A stretch of DNA of 64,000 bases. It comes from Candidatus Gastranaerophilales bacterium (lineage in GTDB: Bacteria; Cyanobacteriota; Vampirovibrionia; Gastranaerophilales; Gastranaerophilaceae). The translations under genes and the position numbers were made by a program. The stretch spans positions 62,001 through 126,000 of the forward strand of contig CALVCA010000003.1 of the NCBI GenBank assembly GCA_944325895.1. Reading direction: 5' to 3'. Below the pieces are notes generated by a model, which worked only from the letters and a program-made list of their open reading frames with translations, was not told where the DNA came from and made no database searches. This document shows positions 54,442 through 63,486 of this stretch, piece after piece. Numbering within the stretch: position 1 is the first letter of the stretch; each line of letters starts with the position of its first letter.

Positions 54442-55189
54442 TATTCTTAAACGGATTTACAAAAGCCCCTTCAGCATTATTATCTTCTTTTATATAATCA
54501 TGCCTTGTTTTTGATATCTTTTTAGAATCACTAGAACTCAATATTTTAATAAAACTGTCAATTTTTTTATCAATTTCGCTGTCGTTATTTTCTACAATAT
54601 CATCATCTTTAAAACCTTTTTCCTGAGTATTTGAAACATCCAAAGATTTTATTATATCTGTATTTAATTTCTGCATATCAATTTTATTTATATCGCCGCC
54701 TTTTGCAACAAATTCATTAAGTTTTCTGTCAATCTGAACTGTTTTTGAAGCTTTTGAAGATAAATTTTTTGCCCGTGTAATAATTTCATTTATTTTATTC
54801 ATAAAATCATCCAGCTGATTATCAGAAATTTCAGCGGAATTATCTAAAGGAATAGAGCCAAAAACTGAACTTGCTTCTTGCATAATTGATTTATATTCAT
54901 TTTTAAAAGTGCCGCTCAATATCGCCAACAATGGAAATTTTGAGCGTTTAAGTTCTTCACAATACTTATCAACACCGTTATTAGCTAATGTATTTGAACA
55001 TTCTTCAACTAATTTTGTAGCTTTTTCAACTCTTTCTTTATTTTCAGGAGATAAATCTTTTTGAATTTCTTCAGCTTGATTTGTTTCTGCACTAAAAATC
55101 GAATTCATTTGATTTTCATATGCAGCCTTAGTATTAGACATATTAATATTTGAATTTAAATTTACCCTTTGTAGCGAATTAATAAACAT
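54419..55189 (-). CDS. hypothetical helical protein (256 aa)
   Basis: A soluble, highly charged and mostly helical protein (KERVEKATKLVEECSNTL, DDFMNKINEIITRAKNLSSK). The N-terminus MFINSLQRVNLNSNINMS and the tail NPFKNTKNPFLM have the Asn/Phe-rich ends seen in other unassigned proteins here. No signal or membrane segment. No family is recognised. It overlaps the ligase gene end by 23 bp. Confidence 0.6.
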   Translation of the reverse strand: MFINSLQRVNLNSNINMSNTKAAYENQMNSIFSAETNQAEEIQKDLSPENKERVEKATKLVEECSNTLANNGVDKYCEELKRSKFPLLAILSGTFKNEYKSIMQEASSVFGSIPLDNSAEISDNQLDDFMNKINEIITRAKNLSSKASKTVQIDRKLNEFVAKGGDINKIDMQKLNTDIIKSLDVSNTQEKGFKDDDIVENNDSEIDKKIDSFIKILSSSDSKKISKTRHDYIKEDNNAEGAFVNPFKNTKNPFLM

Positions 55190-55511
55190 AAACCACCTTA
55201 TTTATATAAAAACATTATTTATACAAAAATTGCCATAAATTAAAAAATGATATTTCAGAATTATTAAATTTAAAACATCAAAAAATGCGTAAAGTTAAAT
55301 TAATGATAAGCAAAAGAATTATAACTGATATCCATTTTAGCCCTTTAATAAAGAATCTGTTTTGGACATTTGCGAAAAGCTCAAACATCCGGTTAAAACA
55401 TATTTATTTGGCTAAGCGGGAATATTTCCCGCTTTTTTATTAAGCTTTTATAAAGGCATGAAAAAGGTGTGGTAAACTTAAATTAAGGGTAATTAAGAAG
55501 GAGAATTATAT
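55190..55511 (+). other. intergenic region with an orphan plus-strand terminator
   Basis: A GC-rich hairpin AGCGGGAATATTTCCCGCT followed by TTTTTT lies at 55415-55438. No plus-strand gene precedes it, and it stands about 75 bp before the aminotransferase ATG. It may end a small RNA or act as an attenuator for the aminotransferase gene. A possible TATAAC at 55320 has no good -35. A 52-codon frame across the hairpin has no ribosome-binding site. Confidence 0.5.
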
Positions 55512-56636
55512 ATGATACCTATTTTAGATTCAAAACGTCAATACGCAACAATCGGTGCGGAAGTAGAAAAAGCTGTATGTGAAGTTTTACGTTCAGGTTC
55601 CTATATTTTAGGACCAAACACAAAAGCTCTCGAACAGGAATTGGCTGATTTTATCGGCTGCAAATATACTGTCGGATTAAATTCAGGTACAGATGCATTA
55701 CATTTAGCTTTAAGAGCATTAGATATCGGTGAAGGAGATGAAGTTATAACTGTTGCATTTACTTTTGTTGCAACAACGGAAGCCATCGGAATTGTAGGAG
55801 CAAAACCGGTTTTTGTTGATATAGATCCCGATACATTTAATCTTGATGCTTCAAAATTAGAAGCTGCAATTACTCCAAAAACAAAAGCCATTATACCTGT
55901 TCACCTATACGGACAGCCTTGTGATATGGATGTTATTATGGATGTAGCAAAACGCCACAATTTACACGTAATAGAGGACTGCTGCCAGGCAATCGGAGCT
56001 TTATATAAAGGCAAAATGGTCGGGACATTCGGTGATTTTGGCTGTTTAAGCTTCTATCCTACAAAAAACCTCGGCGGTATGGGCGACGGCGGTCTTATTA
56101 TGACTAATGATGAAAAATTAAAAGACCGTGTAATTGCTTTAAGAAATCACGGCGGTGCAATTCGCTATCATCACGATGAAATAGGTGTTAACAGCCGTCT
56201 TGATGAAATTCAGGCAGCAATTTTACGTGTTAAACTGCCGCATGTTAAACAATGGAATGAGTTAAGACGTAAACACGCATATTACTATAATGAATTATTC
56301 AAAAATTGTGCCGATATTCAAACTCCGAAAGAATTAGACGACACTTATTGCGTTTATCACCAGTATACGGTTAAAATTCCTAATCGTGACGAAGTTCATA
56401 AAATGCTTCAGGAAAACGGTATCGGAGCTATGCTCTATTATCCTATTCCGCTGCATTTGCAAAAAGTTCACGAATATTTAGGTGTGGGTAAAGGCTCCTT
56501 GCCTGTTACCGAAAAAAATACGGAAATGGTAATTTCTCTTCCCATGTTCCCTGAACTTACGGAGGAAGAACAACAAACTGTCGCCAAAACTTTAATTGAT
56601 TGTATTAATAAATCTAAATCAAAAGTCAGTGTTTAA
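55512..56636 (+). CDS. DegT/DnrJ/EryC1/StrS-family sugar aminotransferase
   Basis: A 374-residue PLP aminotransferase. VGLNSGTDALHLALRAL, then PVHLYGQPCDMD, EDCCQAIGALYKGK, and FYPTKNLGGMGDGG with the PLP lysine at Lys185 are family features. ALRNHGG and NSRLDEIQAAILR follow. These enzymes aminate keto-sugar nucleotides for O-antigen or glycoprotein sugars. The exact sugar cannot be told. The ribosome-binding site is AAGGAG. A terminator follows. Confidence 0.95.
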   Translation: MIPILDSKRQYATIGAEVEKAVCEVLRSGSYILGPNTKALEQELADFIGCKYTVGLNSGTDALHLALRALDIGEGDEVITVAFTFVATTEAIGIVGAKPVFVDIDPDTFNLDASKLEAAITPKTKAIIPVHLYGQPCDMDVIMDVAKRHNLHVIEDCCQAIGALYKGKMVGTFGDFGCLSFYPTKNLGGMGDGGLIMTNDEKLKDRVIALRNHGGAIRYHHDEIGVNSRLDEIQAAILRVKLPHVKQWNELRRKHAYYYNELFKNCADIQTPKELDDTYCVYHQYTVKIPNRDEVHKMLQENGIGAMLYYPIPLHLQKVHEYLGVGKGSLPVTEKNTEMVISLPMFPELTEEEQQTVAKTLIDCINKSKSKVSV

Positions 56637-56660
56637 AAAAGCCCCTTAGGGGGCTTTTTT
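56635..56660 (+). terminator. intrinsic terminator after the aminotransferase gene
   Basis: AAAAAAGCCCC-TTA-GGGGGCTTTTTT at the stop codon; symmetric enough to work on both strands. Confidence 0.9.
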
Positions 56661-56764
56661 AAAAGGCTTATATAGCTCCGTCAAAAAGAATCTTTACCCG
56701 TCTTGCTATGTAAACCTTGATATTTTAAAACTTTAATAGTAAAATAAAAAAACAGGAGAAAATA

Positions 56765-57004
56765 ATGGAAAACATTTTACAGGACGGAATAATAATAATG
56801 TGCTTAGGCATGGGTTTTGTATTCCTGTTTTTAACTATTTTAGTTCTTACAATGAATGTTATGTCTTATGTAATTAAAAAAATTAATATACTATTCCCTG
56901 AAGAAATACATTCGGCAATAACATATTCAAAAAAAGATAAAAATTCCTCTGACAGCGAAGTTGCATTGGCAATTGCACTGGCTTATGTTCAAAGTTCCAA
57001 ATAA
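56765..57004 (+). CDS. OadG-like sodium pump decarboxylase gamma subunit
   Basis: A 79-residue protein. One N-terminal membrane helix (about 9-32, IIIMCLGMGFVFLFLTILVL) and a short cytoplasmic tail fit OadG/MmdC, which assemble membrane decarboxylases that export Na+. The alpha and beta subunits are not in the window. The ribosome-binding site is AGGAG. It overlaps the esterase gene end by 16 bp. Confidence 0.78.
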   Translation: MENILQDGIIIMCLGMGFVFLFLTILVLTMNVMSYVIKKINILFPEEIHSAITYSKKDKNSSDSEVALAIALAYVQSSK

Positions 57005-57942
57005 CTGCTTATAATATCATAGACAATTTTAGTTTGAACAGTTTCAAAAAGAGCATTAAGCATCATAAAATCGTGATGAACTCCGTTAATTCTTATTGAT
57101 AGAGTTTCTACACCGGCATTTTGAAGTTTTCTTGCAAACATTTCACCTTCATCACGCAGCACATCATTTTCAGCTGTAATTACTAAAGTCGGCGGCAAAC
57201 CTTTTAAATTTTCTAATGATGCTTTTAAAGGTGAAACATATATATCATTTCTTTCGGATTTATTTGAGGTATAAGCATTCATAAACCACTCCATAGCCTT
57301 TTTGGTAAGCCAAGGACCGTCTTTAAACTCATCATAAGATTTTGTTTTCATATCAAAATCCATAACAGGATAAAGAAGAATTTGACGAAACACCTTCAAC
57401 GAATTATCATATTTTAATTTCATTGCCAAAGCTGCTGCCATATTGCCGCCGGCACTGTCACCGGCTAAAATAATTTTATTTTGATCAATATTAAATTCTT
57501 CAAAATTTTCATAAATATATTTTAAAACTGCATAAATTTGATTTAAAGCAGTCGGGAAATGTGCATTAGGCGACAAAGTATATTCAGGGAATATAACAAC
57601 TGAATTTGTTTTAAGAGCCAAATTCCTTATCAGCATATCGTGAGTTTCTTTATTACCCATAACCCAGCCTCCGCCATGTATATATAATATTACGGGTAAG
57701 AATTCATCAGACGGTCTTATTATTCTTAAATCTACACTGCCTGCATCAGGTGTATAAACAGCTCTGTCTTCTGCAACAACATCTATATTTTTATGCGTCT
57801 GACGCTGAATATTTATCAAAAACATTCTTGCTTCTTCCGGTGACAATTCGTATAAAGGTTTTGACATAGTATTTTTTAAATTATCATTGAATAATTGTGA
57901 ACGTTTTGAAAGATTTGGATATTTTGACGATGGACTTTTCAT
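56989..57942 (-). CDS. alpha/beta hydrolase, hormone-sensitive-lipase-like esterase
   Basis: A 317-residue protein. The oxyanion motif HGGGW (89-93), the nucleophile in GDSAGGN (Ser163), an acid in TAENDVLRDEG and the final NGVHHDF histidine give the full triad of the HSL family. Substrates are usually short-chain esters or acetylated compounds. The N-terminal 60 residues form the cap. No signal peptide. AGGAG precedes the ATG. Confidence 0.92.
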   Translation of the reverse strand: MKSPSSKYPNLSKRSQLFNDNLKNTMSKPLYELSPEEARMFLINIQRQTHKNIDVVAEDRAVYTPDAGSVDLRIIRPSDEFLPVILYIHGGGWVMGNKETHDMLIRNLALKTNSVVIFPEYTLSPNAHFPTALNQIYAVLKYIYENFEEFNIDQNKIILAGDSAGGNMAAALAMKLKYDNSLKVFRQILLYPVMDFDMKTKSYDEFKDGPWLTKKAMEWFMNAYTSNKSERNDIYVSPLKASLENLKGLPPTLVITAENDVLRDEGEMFARKLQNAGVETLSIRINGVHHDFMMLNALFETVQTKIVYDIISSYLEL

Positions 57943-58030
57943 ATTAAACTCCTTTTTTCTGATATTGTGTTATTAAATAAAAAAATAAACAATACTCAAT
58001 GCGGCTAAAATTTCATGTTATAATTCAAAT

Positions 58031-60061
58031 ATGAAATCCAATATTTTTAACAAATTTATTGCTATTCTTCTTACAATCATATTTTCAATAAATTATACCG
58101 GCATAACATTTGCAAAAGACGATTTAAAATCTGTAACTCAACAGCAAACAAAATTATCATTCGTTATTCCAACTAAACTTGAAAAAGAAATTAAAACATC
58201 TGTTGCCAAAATCTACGGTCAGGAAAATGTAGATATAATTTATGCAAATATTGAAAGAATTGCACTCCAAACAATTATAAACAGACCAAAAGAATTAAAA
58301 ATTGAAGATTTAACAAGAAAAGAAGACTGGTATAAAGAAGAAGTCATTTACATGTTTTATGCAGACCAATTCGGAACAAAAAATTCATTTACTCCAAACA
58401 CTTTTAAAAATGACATAAAAATGCTGGATTACTTAAAAGAGCTTGGGGTAACAACATTATACATTCTTCCGTTTGCAGATTCTCCAATGAAAGATGCCGG
58501 ATTTGATGTCCGAGACCCACGGAACGTCAGAGCTGATTTAGGCGGAATAAATGAATTTAAAGAATTTTTAGAAGCTGCACATGGCAAAGGATTTAAAATT
58601 AAAGCGGATTTAGTTCTAAACCATTTTTCAGATGAACATAAATGGTTTAAAGAAGCAATAAACGGGGACTTAAGCAAACTCGATTATTTTGTAGTAAAAG
58701 AAACATTACCCGAATATACAACCTATAAAGATCCGAAATTGGGTCAAATTGTTGAATACAAAGAACAAAACGGAAAAATTTCAAAAAGGCGTTTAATCTT
58801 TCCTGAAATAACGGATAATCATTACAGAAAAGTAACGATTAACAACAAAGATTACTATTTTTATCATACCTTTTATCCGTTCCAGCTTGATATAAACTGG
58901 GAAAATCCGCAAGTTTTATACTACAATTTAGCAACTATAAGTTTTTGGGCAAATTTAGGAATTGATATATTCAGAATGGATGCAATTCCGTATTTAATAA
59001 AAGAAGAAGGCACAAATGCCGAAAATTTAGCTAAAACGCATAGAATAATAAAACTGTTAAGTGCATATCTGCAAGTAATTGCCCCTCGTTCTGTAATTCA
59101 AGCTGAGGCCTGCCAATTTCCTGAAAAAATATTACCTTACTTCGGTGACGAACAAAAAGTCAAACTTTTTATAGACAATACAGAAAAAGAAATAACAAGA
59201 ACGGATGAAGTCCAAATTGCATATCATTTTCCATACATGCCGGCTATTTGGGCATCACTTGTTACCGCCGACAACAAATATTTTTGGAAGGCATACAAAG
59301 ACACACCACAAATACCTAACACAGCTGCGTGGGGAATATTTTTAAGGGTTCACGATGAACTGACACTTGAAATGGTAAATCAAAAGACACGAGAACTGCT
59401 CTATGAAGATTTAGCTCCAAAAGGTGCATCTTTTAGAAAGGGTTTCGGTGTGAGCGGAAGACTTGCTAACTTTTTAGATAACAATCCTGAAAGAATAGGT
59501 ATGGCATTTTCAATACTTTTATCTCTACCCGGAATACCAATAATATATTACGGAGATGAAATAGGCATACAAAATAATTACGCAAATGCAAAAAGAAGTG
59601 CCCGCATACGGGAACAGTCAAAAAATAAGGTTAAACTCCTGAGCTACTTTGACAGCAGGGATATAAACAGAGGAGCTATACCTGAAGCAACATTCAAAAA
59701 TGCCGTATCAAATAAAGGTACACCCAACAATTTGGTATATGAAAGGGTTAAAAAATTAATCAAAATAAGAAAACAATACCCTGTTATGTCAAGAGGGTCT
59801 TTTACCGAAATAAAAACCGAATCGCCCGAAGTATTTGCATATATAAGAGAATCGGAAAATAATCGCATAGTCGTGATTAACAATTTGTCAAACAAACGTA
59901 TAAAAGCAAAAATAAATTTAACTAATGATGATTTTGGAAAAAAGCCCAAAGAAGTCTATTTTTATGACCTATTGACTGATAAAATGATAAAAACACAAGT
60001 AGCAGATAAACAACTGTCAGTAAGATTAAAACCTTATGACGCATTATGGCTGAGATTATGA
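58031..60061 (+). CDS. secreted GH13 (alpha-amylase family), trehalose-synthase-like
   Basis: A 676-residue protein with a signal peptide (about 1-28, ending FA) and an N-terminal helical extension to about 95. The barrel has MFYADQF, ADLVLNHFSDEH, IDIFRMDAIP (nucleophile Asp317), VIQAEACQ (acid/base Glu359) and RVHDELTLEM (Asp442), then IPIIYYGDEIG. HDELTLEM resembles TreS/maltose glucosyltransferases (GH13_16). A beta-sandwich domain ends it. TreS enzymes are normally cytoplasmic, so a secreted form may act on external maltodextrins or glucans. Its stop overlaps the next ATG. Confidence 0.88.
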   Translation: MKSNIFNKFIAILLTIIFSINYTGITFAKDDLKSVTQQQTKLSFVIPTKLEKEIKTSVAKIYGQENVDIIYANIERIALQTIINRPKELKIEDLTRKEDWYKEEVIYMFYADQFGTKNSFTPNTFKNDIKMLDYLKELGVTTLYILPFADSPMKDAGFDVRDPRNVRADLGGINEFKEFLEAAHGKGFKIKADLVLNHFSDEHKWFKEAINGDLSKLDYFVVKETLPEYTTYKDPKLGQIVEYKEQNGKISKRRLIFPEITDNHYRKVTINNKDYYFYHTFYPFQLDINWENPQVLYYNLATISFWANLGIDIFRMDAIPYLIKEEGTNAENLAKTHRIIKLLSAYLQVIAPRSVIQAEACQFPEKILPYFGDEQKVKLFIDNTEKEITRTDEVQIAYHFPYMPAIWASLVTADNKYFWKAYKDTPQIPNTAAWGIFLRVHDELTLEMVNQKTRELLYEDLAPKGASFRKGFGVSGRLANFLDNNPERIGMAFSILLSLPGIPIIYYGDEIGIQNNYANAKRSARIREQSKNKVKLLSYFDSRDINRGAIPEATFKNAVSNKGTPNNLVYERVKKLIKIRKQYPVMSRGSFTEIKTESPEVFAYIRESENNRIVVINNLSNKRIKAKINLTNDDFGKKPKEVYFYDLLTDKMIKTQVADKQLSVRLKPYDALWLRL

Positions 60062-60501
60062 ACAAATATTCAAAAAAAGCAAGACAACTTTTCAAAGAAG
60101 GATACAATTGTGCACAATCAGTATTTTGTGCATTTCATGAAGATTTAGGATTAGATTTTGAAACAGCATTGAAGCTCTCATCATCATTTGGCGGCGGGAT
60201 GGGCAGACTGAGAGAAGTTTGCGGAGCAGTAAGTGCCATGTTTATGATTGCCGGATTAAAAAGCGGCTACACAATGCCTAATAATGATGACATCAAAGGC
60301 AGACATTACGCTCATATTCAGGAACTTGCAAAAAAATTTAAAGCAAAAAACGGTTCAATAATATGCCGTGAATTGCTTGGATTGGAAGATACAGAATTTT
60401 CCCCAATCCCGTCCAAACGTACTGAAGAATATTATAAAACAAGACCTTGTGAAAATTTAATAGGCTGTGCCGCAGAAATTATTTCTGAGGATTTGTTTTA
60501 A
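60058..60501 (+). CDS. C_GCAxxG_C_C family protein
   Basis: A 147-residue protein. YNCAQSVFCAF, then FGGGMGRLREVCGAVSAMFM, then CRELLG and C...LIGCAAEI near the end, give the cysteine pattern for which the family is named. It may bind a metal or cluster; the function is unknown. The ATG at 60058 overlaps the amylase stop; an ATG four codons upstream is also possible. It ends in a 23-bp convergent overlap with the next gene. Confidence 0.86.
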   Translation: MNKYSKKARQLFKEGYNCAQSVFCAFHEDLGLDFETALKLSSSFGGGMGRLREVCGAVSAMFMIAGLKSGYTMPNNDDIKGRHYAHIQELAKKFKAKNGSIICRELLGLEDTEFSPIPSKRTEEYYKTRPCENLIGCAAEIISEDLF

Positions 60502-61183
60502 CACCCACGGAATATCCTGGCAATAAAAGTGCAAACGGTATAACTTTTGAAGCTGCTTTTGCCAAATTAGTACCCGAAGCTGACAATGAAGTTACCAAAC
60601 AAACGTTATCAACCTGCTCAGCCCAGTCTTTCCAATTCAGTTTGCGTTTATTTTCTTCTTTAAACATAACAGAATTAACTTTATTTGACACTTTATTACC
60701 TGCAACAACTCCTGCCGCCAAACTTGCCATGCCAAAACAGAATTTAATAATTTTTGTAATAGGCGGGAAATTAAATTTATGGTTTAAAACTTTATTTAGC
60801 TTTATACCGCCGCTAACAAATGCTGTAGGAATAATATAATTTCCTATAAGCTGAGTAATCCCTTCTTTTACTTTAGACTTAGCATTTTGAGAATCAGTTG
60901 CAACACCGCCTAAAAATCCTCCTGCAACTGAAGATGAAGCAATTGTTATTACATCACGTCCGTTTAATTCAAGATTTTTTAACACATTAAAAGCTTTTTT
61001 AGGATTTTTTAATAAACCTTTTGTATTAATTCCTTTACCTTTTGCAATCAATGCCATAGATGCAACAACACCGGCTGTAGTACCAACAGATGCAGCAATT
61101 TGATTTGTTAATTTATTACGTCTTTGAAAATTATAGTAATTGGTTTTAGGGTCAGTCTGTATACTAAGTGTCATTTTTTTCAA
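60479..61183 (-). CDS. lineage-specific membrane protein (234 aa)
   Basis: Hydrophobic, Gly/Ala-rich segments lie at about 28-46 (ASVGTTAGVVASMALIA), 80-95, 148-165 (CFGMASLAAGVVAG) and 215-228. It starts MKKMTLSIQTDPKTNYYNFQ; an internal Met4 start is possible. No family is recognised. The plan (short polar head, Gly/Ala-rich helices) is like other unassigned membrane proteins of the window. Confidence 0.62.
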   Translation of the reverse strand: MKKMTLSIQTDPKTNYYNFQRRNKLTNQIAASVGTTAGVVASMALIAKGKGINTKGLLKNPKKAFNVLKNLELNGRDVITIASSSVAGGFLGGVATDSQNAKSKVKEGITQLIGNYIIPTAFVSGGIKLNKVLNHKFNFPPITKIIKFCFGMASLAAGVVAGNKVSNKVNSVMFKEENKRKLNWKDWAEQVDNVCLVTSLSASGTNLAKAASKVIPFALLLPGYSVGVKTNPQK

Positions 61184-61262
61184 CTTTCAATTAAAATTGA
61201 ACAGTTGCCTCCTTTTAATATTACAAAATATATTTAACACAGAAAAATTATTTTTTCAAGCC

Positions 61263-62252
61263 CTATTCACTAAAACCATCTGGATATTTTTTATGCCAAA
61301 CCCAGGCTGTTTCAATAATTTTTTCTATATTATTATACTTTGGTTCCCATTTTAAAACAGATTTGGCATTTTCACTTGATGCAATAAGTTTAGCAGGATC
61401 ACCGGCACGACGTGGAGAAATTTCAGCCGGAATTTTGTGTCCCGTAACTTTTCTCGCCGCATCAATAATTTCTTGAACACTAAAACCCGTGCCGCTGCCT
61501 AAATTAAATATATTACTTTCTCCGCCGTTTGTTAAATAATCAACAGCCAAAATATGAGCAGATGCCAAATCACTTACATGAATATAATCTCTTATACAAG
61601 TTCCGTCAGAAGTTTCATAATCGTCACCAAATATCGAAATATATTTGCGTTTATTTAACGGAACCTGCAATACTAACGGAATCAAATGAGTTTCAGGAGC
61701 ATGATCTTCGCCAATCAATCCTGATATATGAGCACCTGAAGCATTAAAATACCTCAATGCAACATATCTTAAATCGCTTGCGTTTGAAACCCATTTAATC
61801 ATTTTTTCCATGGAAAGTTTTGTTTCCCCGTAAGTATTTGTGGGTTCTGTTTTATCATTTTCATTTATGGGGATTTTCTCGGGCTCGCCATAAACCGCCG
61901 CAGTTGATGAAAAAACTATTTTGTTAACATTGTTTTCAATCATTGATTTTAACAAAACCATTGTTCCGTAAAGATTATTGTCATAATATTTTAAAGGATC
62001 AGTCATACTTTCACCCACAAGTGAATTTGCTGCAAAATGAATAACTGAATCTATTTTTTCTTTTTTAAAAATATAATCCAAAAATTCTTTTTCCCGGATA
62101 TCGCCTTTGTAAAAACGTGCTTTTGAATGAATTGCACCAAAATGTCCCGTTGCTAAATTATCTGCAACAACAACATCTTCTTTCATATCAATTAATTCAT
62201 AAACCGTATGAGAACCTATATAACCCGCACCGCCCAAAACTAAAACTGTCAT
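61263..62252 (-). CDS. galE: UDP-glucose 4-epimerase
   Basis: A 329-residue short-chain dehydrogenase-type enzyme that interconverts UDP-glucose and UDP-galactose. The NAD motif GGAGYIGSH is at 7-15, the catalytic SST at about 115-117 and YGETK (Tyr141, Lys145) follow. ALRYFNASGAH and FGDDYETSDGTCIRDYIHV are GalE signatures. AAGGAG precedes the ATG. It probably supplies galactose for surface glycans. Confidence 0.96.
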   Translation of the reverse strand: MTVLVLGGAGYIGSHTVYELIDMKEDVVVADNLATGHFGAIHSKARFYKGDIREKEFLDYIFKKEKIDSVIHFAANSLVGESMTDPLKYYDNNLYGTMVLLKSMIENNVNKIVFSSTAAVYGEPEKIPINENDKTEPTNTYGETKLSMEKMIKWVSNASDLRYVALRYFNASGAHISGLIGEDHAPETHLIPLVLQVPLNKRKYISIFGDDYETSDGTCIRDYIHVSDLASAHILAVDYLTNGGESNIFNLGSGTGFSVQEIIDAARKVTGHKIPAEISPRRAGDPAKLIASSENAKSVLKWEPKYNNIEKIIETAWVWHKKYPDGFSE

Positions 62253-62309
62253 AATTTTTACTCCTTAAAATAGGTATATCATGGCTATATTCAAATTTCA
62301 AGCAACTAA

Positions 62310-63311
62310 TCAATTACCCTTACAATAATTATGATATAACTTTTCCAACAAATCATAATTATAATATTTCTTTTGGCTTTCATCTAAAGTTTCTATAAAA
62401 TTTTTCAAATTTTTAGATGAGATATTATGTTTTTCCAAAAGATAATTGATATTAAATACATGCGTGCTATGTGTGCCTGAAACAAAATACGGCAGACTAT
62501 ATCCCCAGTGTGCATGAATTTTCGGCATTAAATCATCGGCAATATCAAAAATTGCGTCTAAATTATAATTACCTGAATAAAAAGTATTTATAAATTGCAT
62601 TAACAATTCTGTATTAGTATTCCCTGCACCTCTTCCGCAGCCTAAAACCGCTGCATCTGTAATAATTGTCCTTTTATCAAATAAATTTTCTATAAACAAT
62701 TGAGAATTTGCAGCTGCAAGCATGAGATTGTTATGAGCATGGAATCCCATAATAATATTTTTATCAAGATAAGTGTCCACAAGTTTTAATAAATGTTCAA
62801 CATCTTTTGGATACATTGAACCAAACGTATCTACTATTGAATAAGCATATGGTTTTAAAGCATTTACGCAATCTATAAACTCTATTATTTCATTATCCGA
62901 ATAGCCTGATGTATCAACCTGCTGTATAAAAACTTTATATCCCTTATCCTTAACATGTTTTGCAAACTCCAAAACATCATCTTTTTCATGCTTTTTAAAA
63001 CAAATTCTTATACCGTCAACTGATTTACCGTTATACTGAAATAATTTTTCGACATTATACCTGCCGTAATCAATCAAAACCGTATAAATTTTATCAGATT
63101 GTTTGTTAATCAAAAAAGGTTCAATTTCATCTGTATTAAGGAATATTGTATTATTTTCGCAAGCACCGGCATCTCTCAAAAAACCGCATTCAATAATATC
63201 TGTATTTGCATGTTCAAGCTTAGAAATAAACTTTTGAATAATATCCTTGCCAAACATCAAATCTTTTACAGGAGCTTCTCTTAATGTGCAATCCAATAAA
63301 TTTATTTTCAT
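62310..63311 (-). CDS. HMGL-like (DRE-TIM) aldolase-domain protein
   Basis: A 333-residue protein. LLDCTLREAPV at the start and GFHAHNNLMLAAANS, with the metal-binding H-x-H, are DRE-TIM metallolyase features as in 4-hydroxy-2-oxovalerate aldolase and HMG-CoA lyase. DAAVLGCGRGAGNTNTELL is the third conserved part. The lineage found near polysaccharide genes often makes unusual sugars or acids; galE next to it fits, but the product is unknown. AAGGAG precedes the ATG. Confidence 0.85.
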   Translation of the reverse strand: MKINLLDCTLREAPVKDLMFGKDIIQKFISKLEHANTDIIECGFLRDAGACENNTIFLNTDEIEPFLINKQSDKIYTVLIDYGRYNVEKLFQYNGKSVDGIRICFKKHEKDDVLEFAKHVKDKGYKVFIQQVDTSGYSDNEIIEFIDCVNALKPYAYSIVDTFGSMYPKDVEHLLKLVDTYLDKNIIMGFHAHNNLMLAAANSQLFIENLFDKRTIITDAAVLGCGRGAGNTNTELLMQFINTFYSGNYNLDAIFDIADDLMPKIHAHWGYSLPYFVSGTHSTHVFNINYLLEKHNISSKNLKNFIETLDESQKKYYNYDLLEKLYHNYCKGN

Positions 63312-63341
63312 ACGACAACTCCTTCAACACATATATGCAAT

Positions 63342-63366
63342 AAAAAAAGAAGCTGAATGCTTCTTT
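63342..63366 (-). terminator. terminator after tRNA-Glu
   Basis: Minus-strand AAAGAAGC-ATTCA-GCTTCTTT followed by a T run, immediately downstream of the tRNA. Confidence 0.85.
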
Positions 63367-63369
63367 AAA

Positions 63370-63445
63370 TGGTACTCCCAGGGGAATTCGAATCCCCGTC
63401 TACACCGTGAAAGGGTGTTGTCCTAGGCCTCTAGACGATGGGAGC
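63370..63445 (-). tRNA. tRNA-Glu (anticodon TTC)
   Basis: A 76-nt tRNA with CCA encoded. Acceptor GCTCCCA pairs with TGGGAGT (one G-U). The anticodon stem ACACC/GGTGT encloses CTTTCAC, so the anticodon is TTC. T arm GGGGA-TTCGAAT-TCCCC. Confidence 0.95.
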
Positions 63446-63486
63446 ATATTTCACGTTTTTTATATTAACCGAAGCAAAGTTAATTG

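Noticed and set aside
55290-55448. 52-codon plus-strand frame (starts MRKVKLMISK)
   Set aside because: It has no ribosome-binding site and runs through a clear terminator hairpin.
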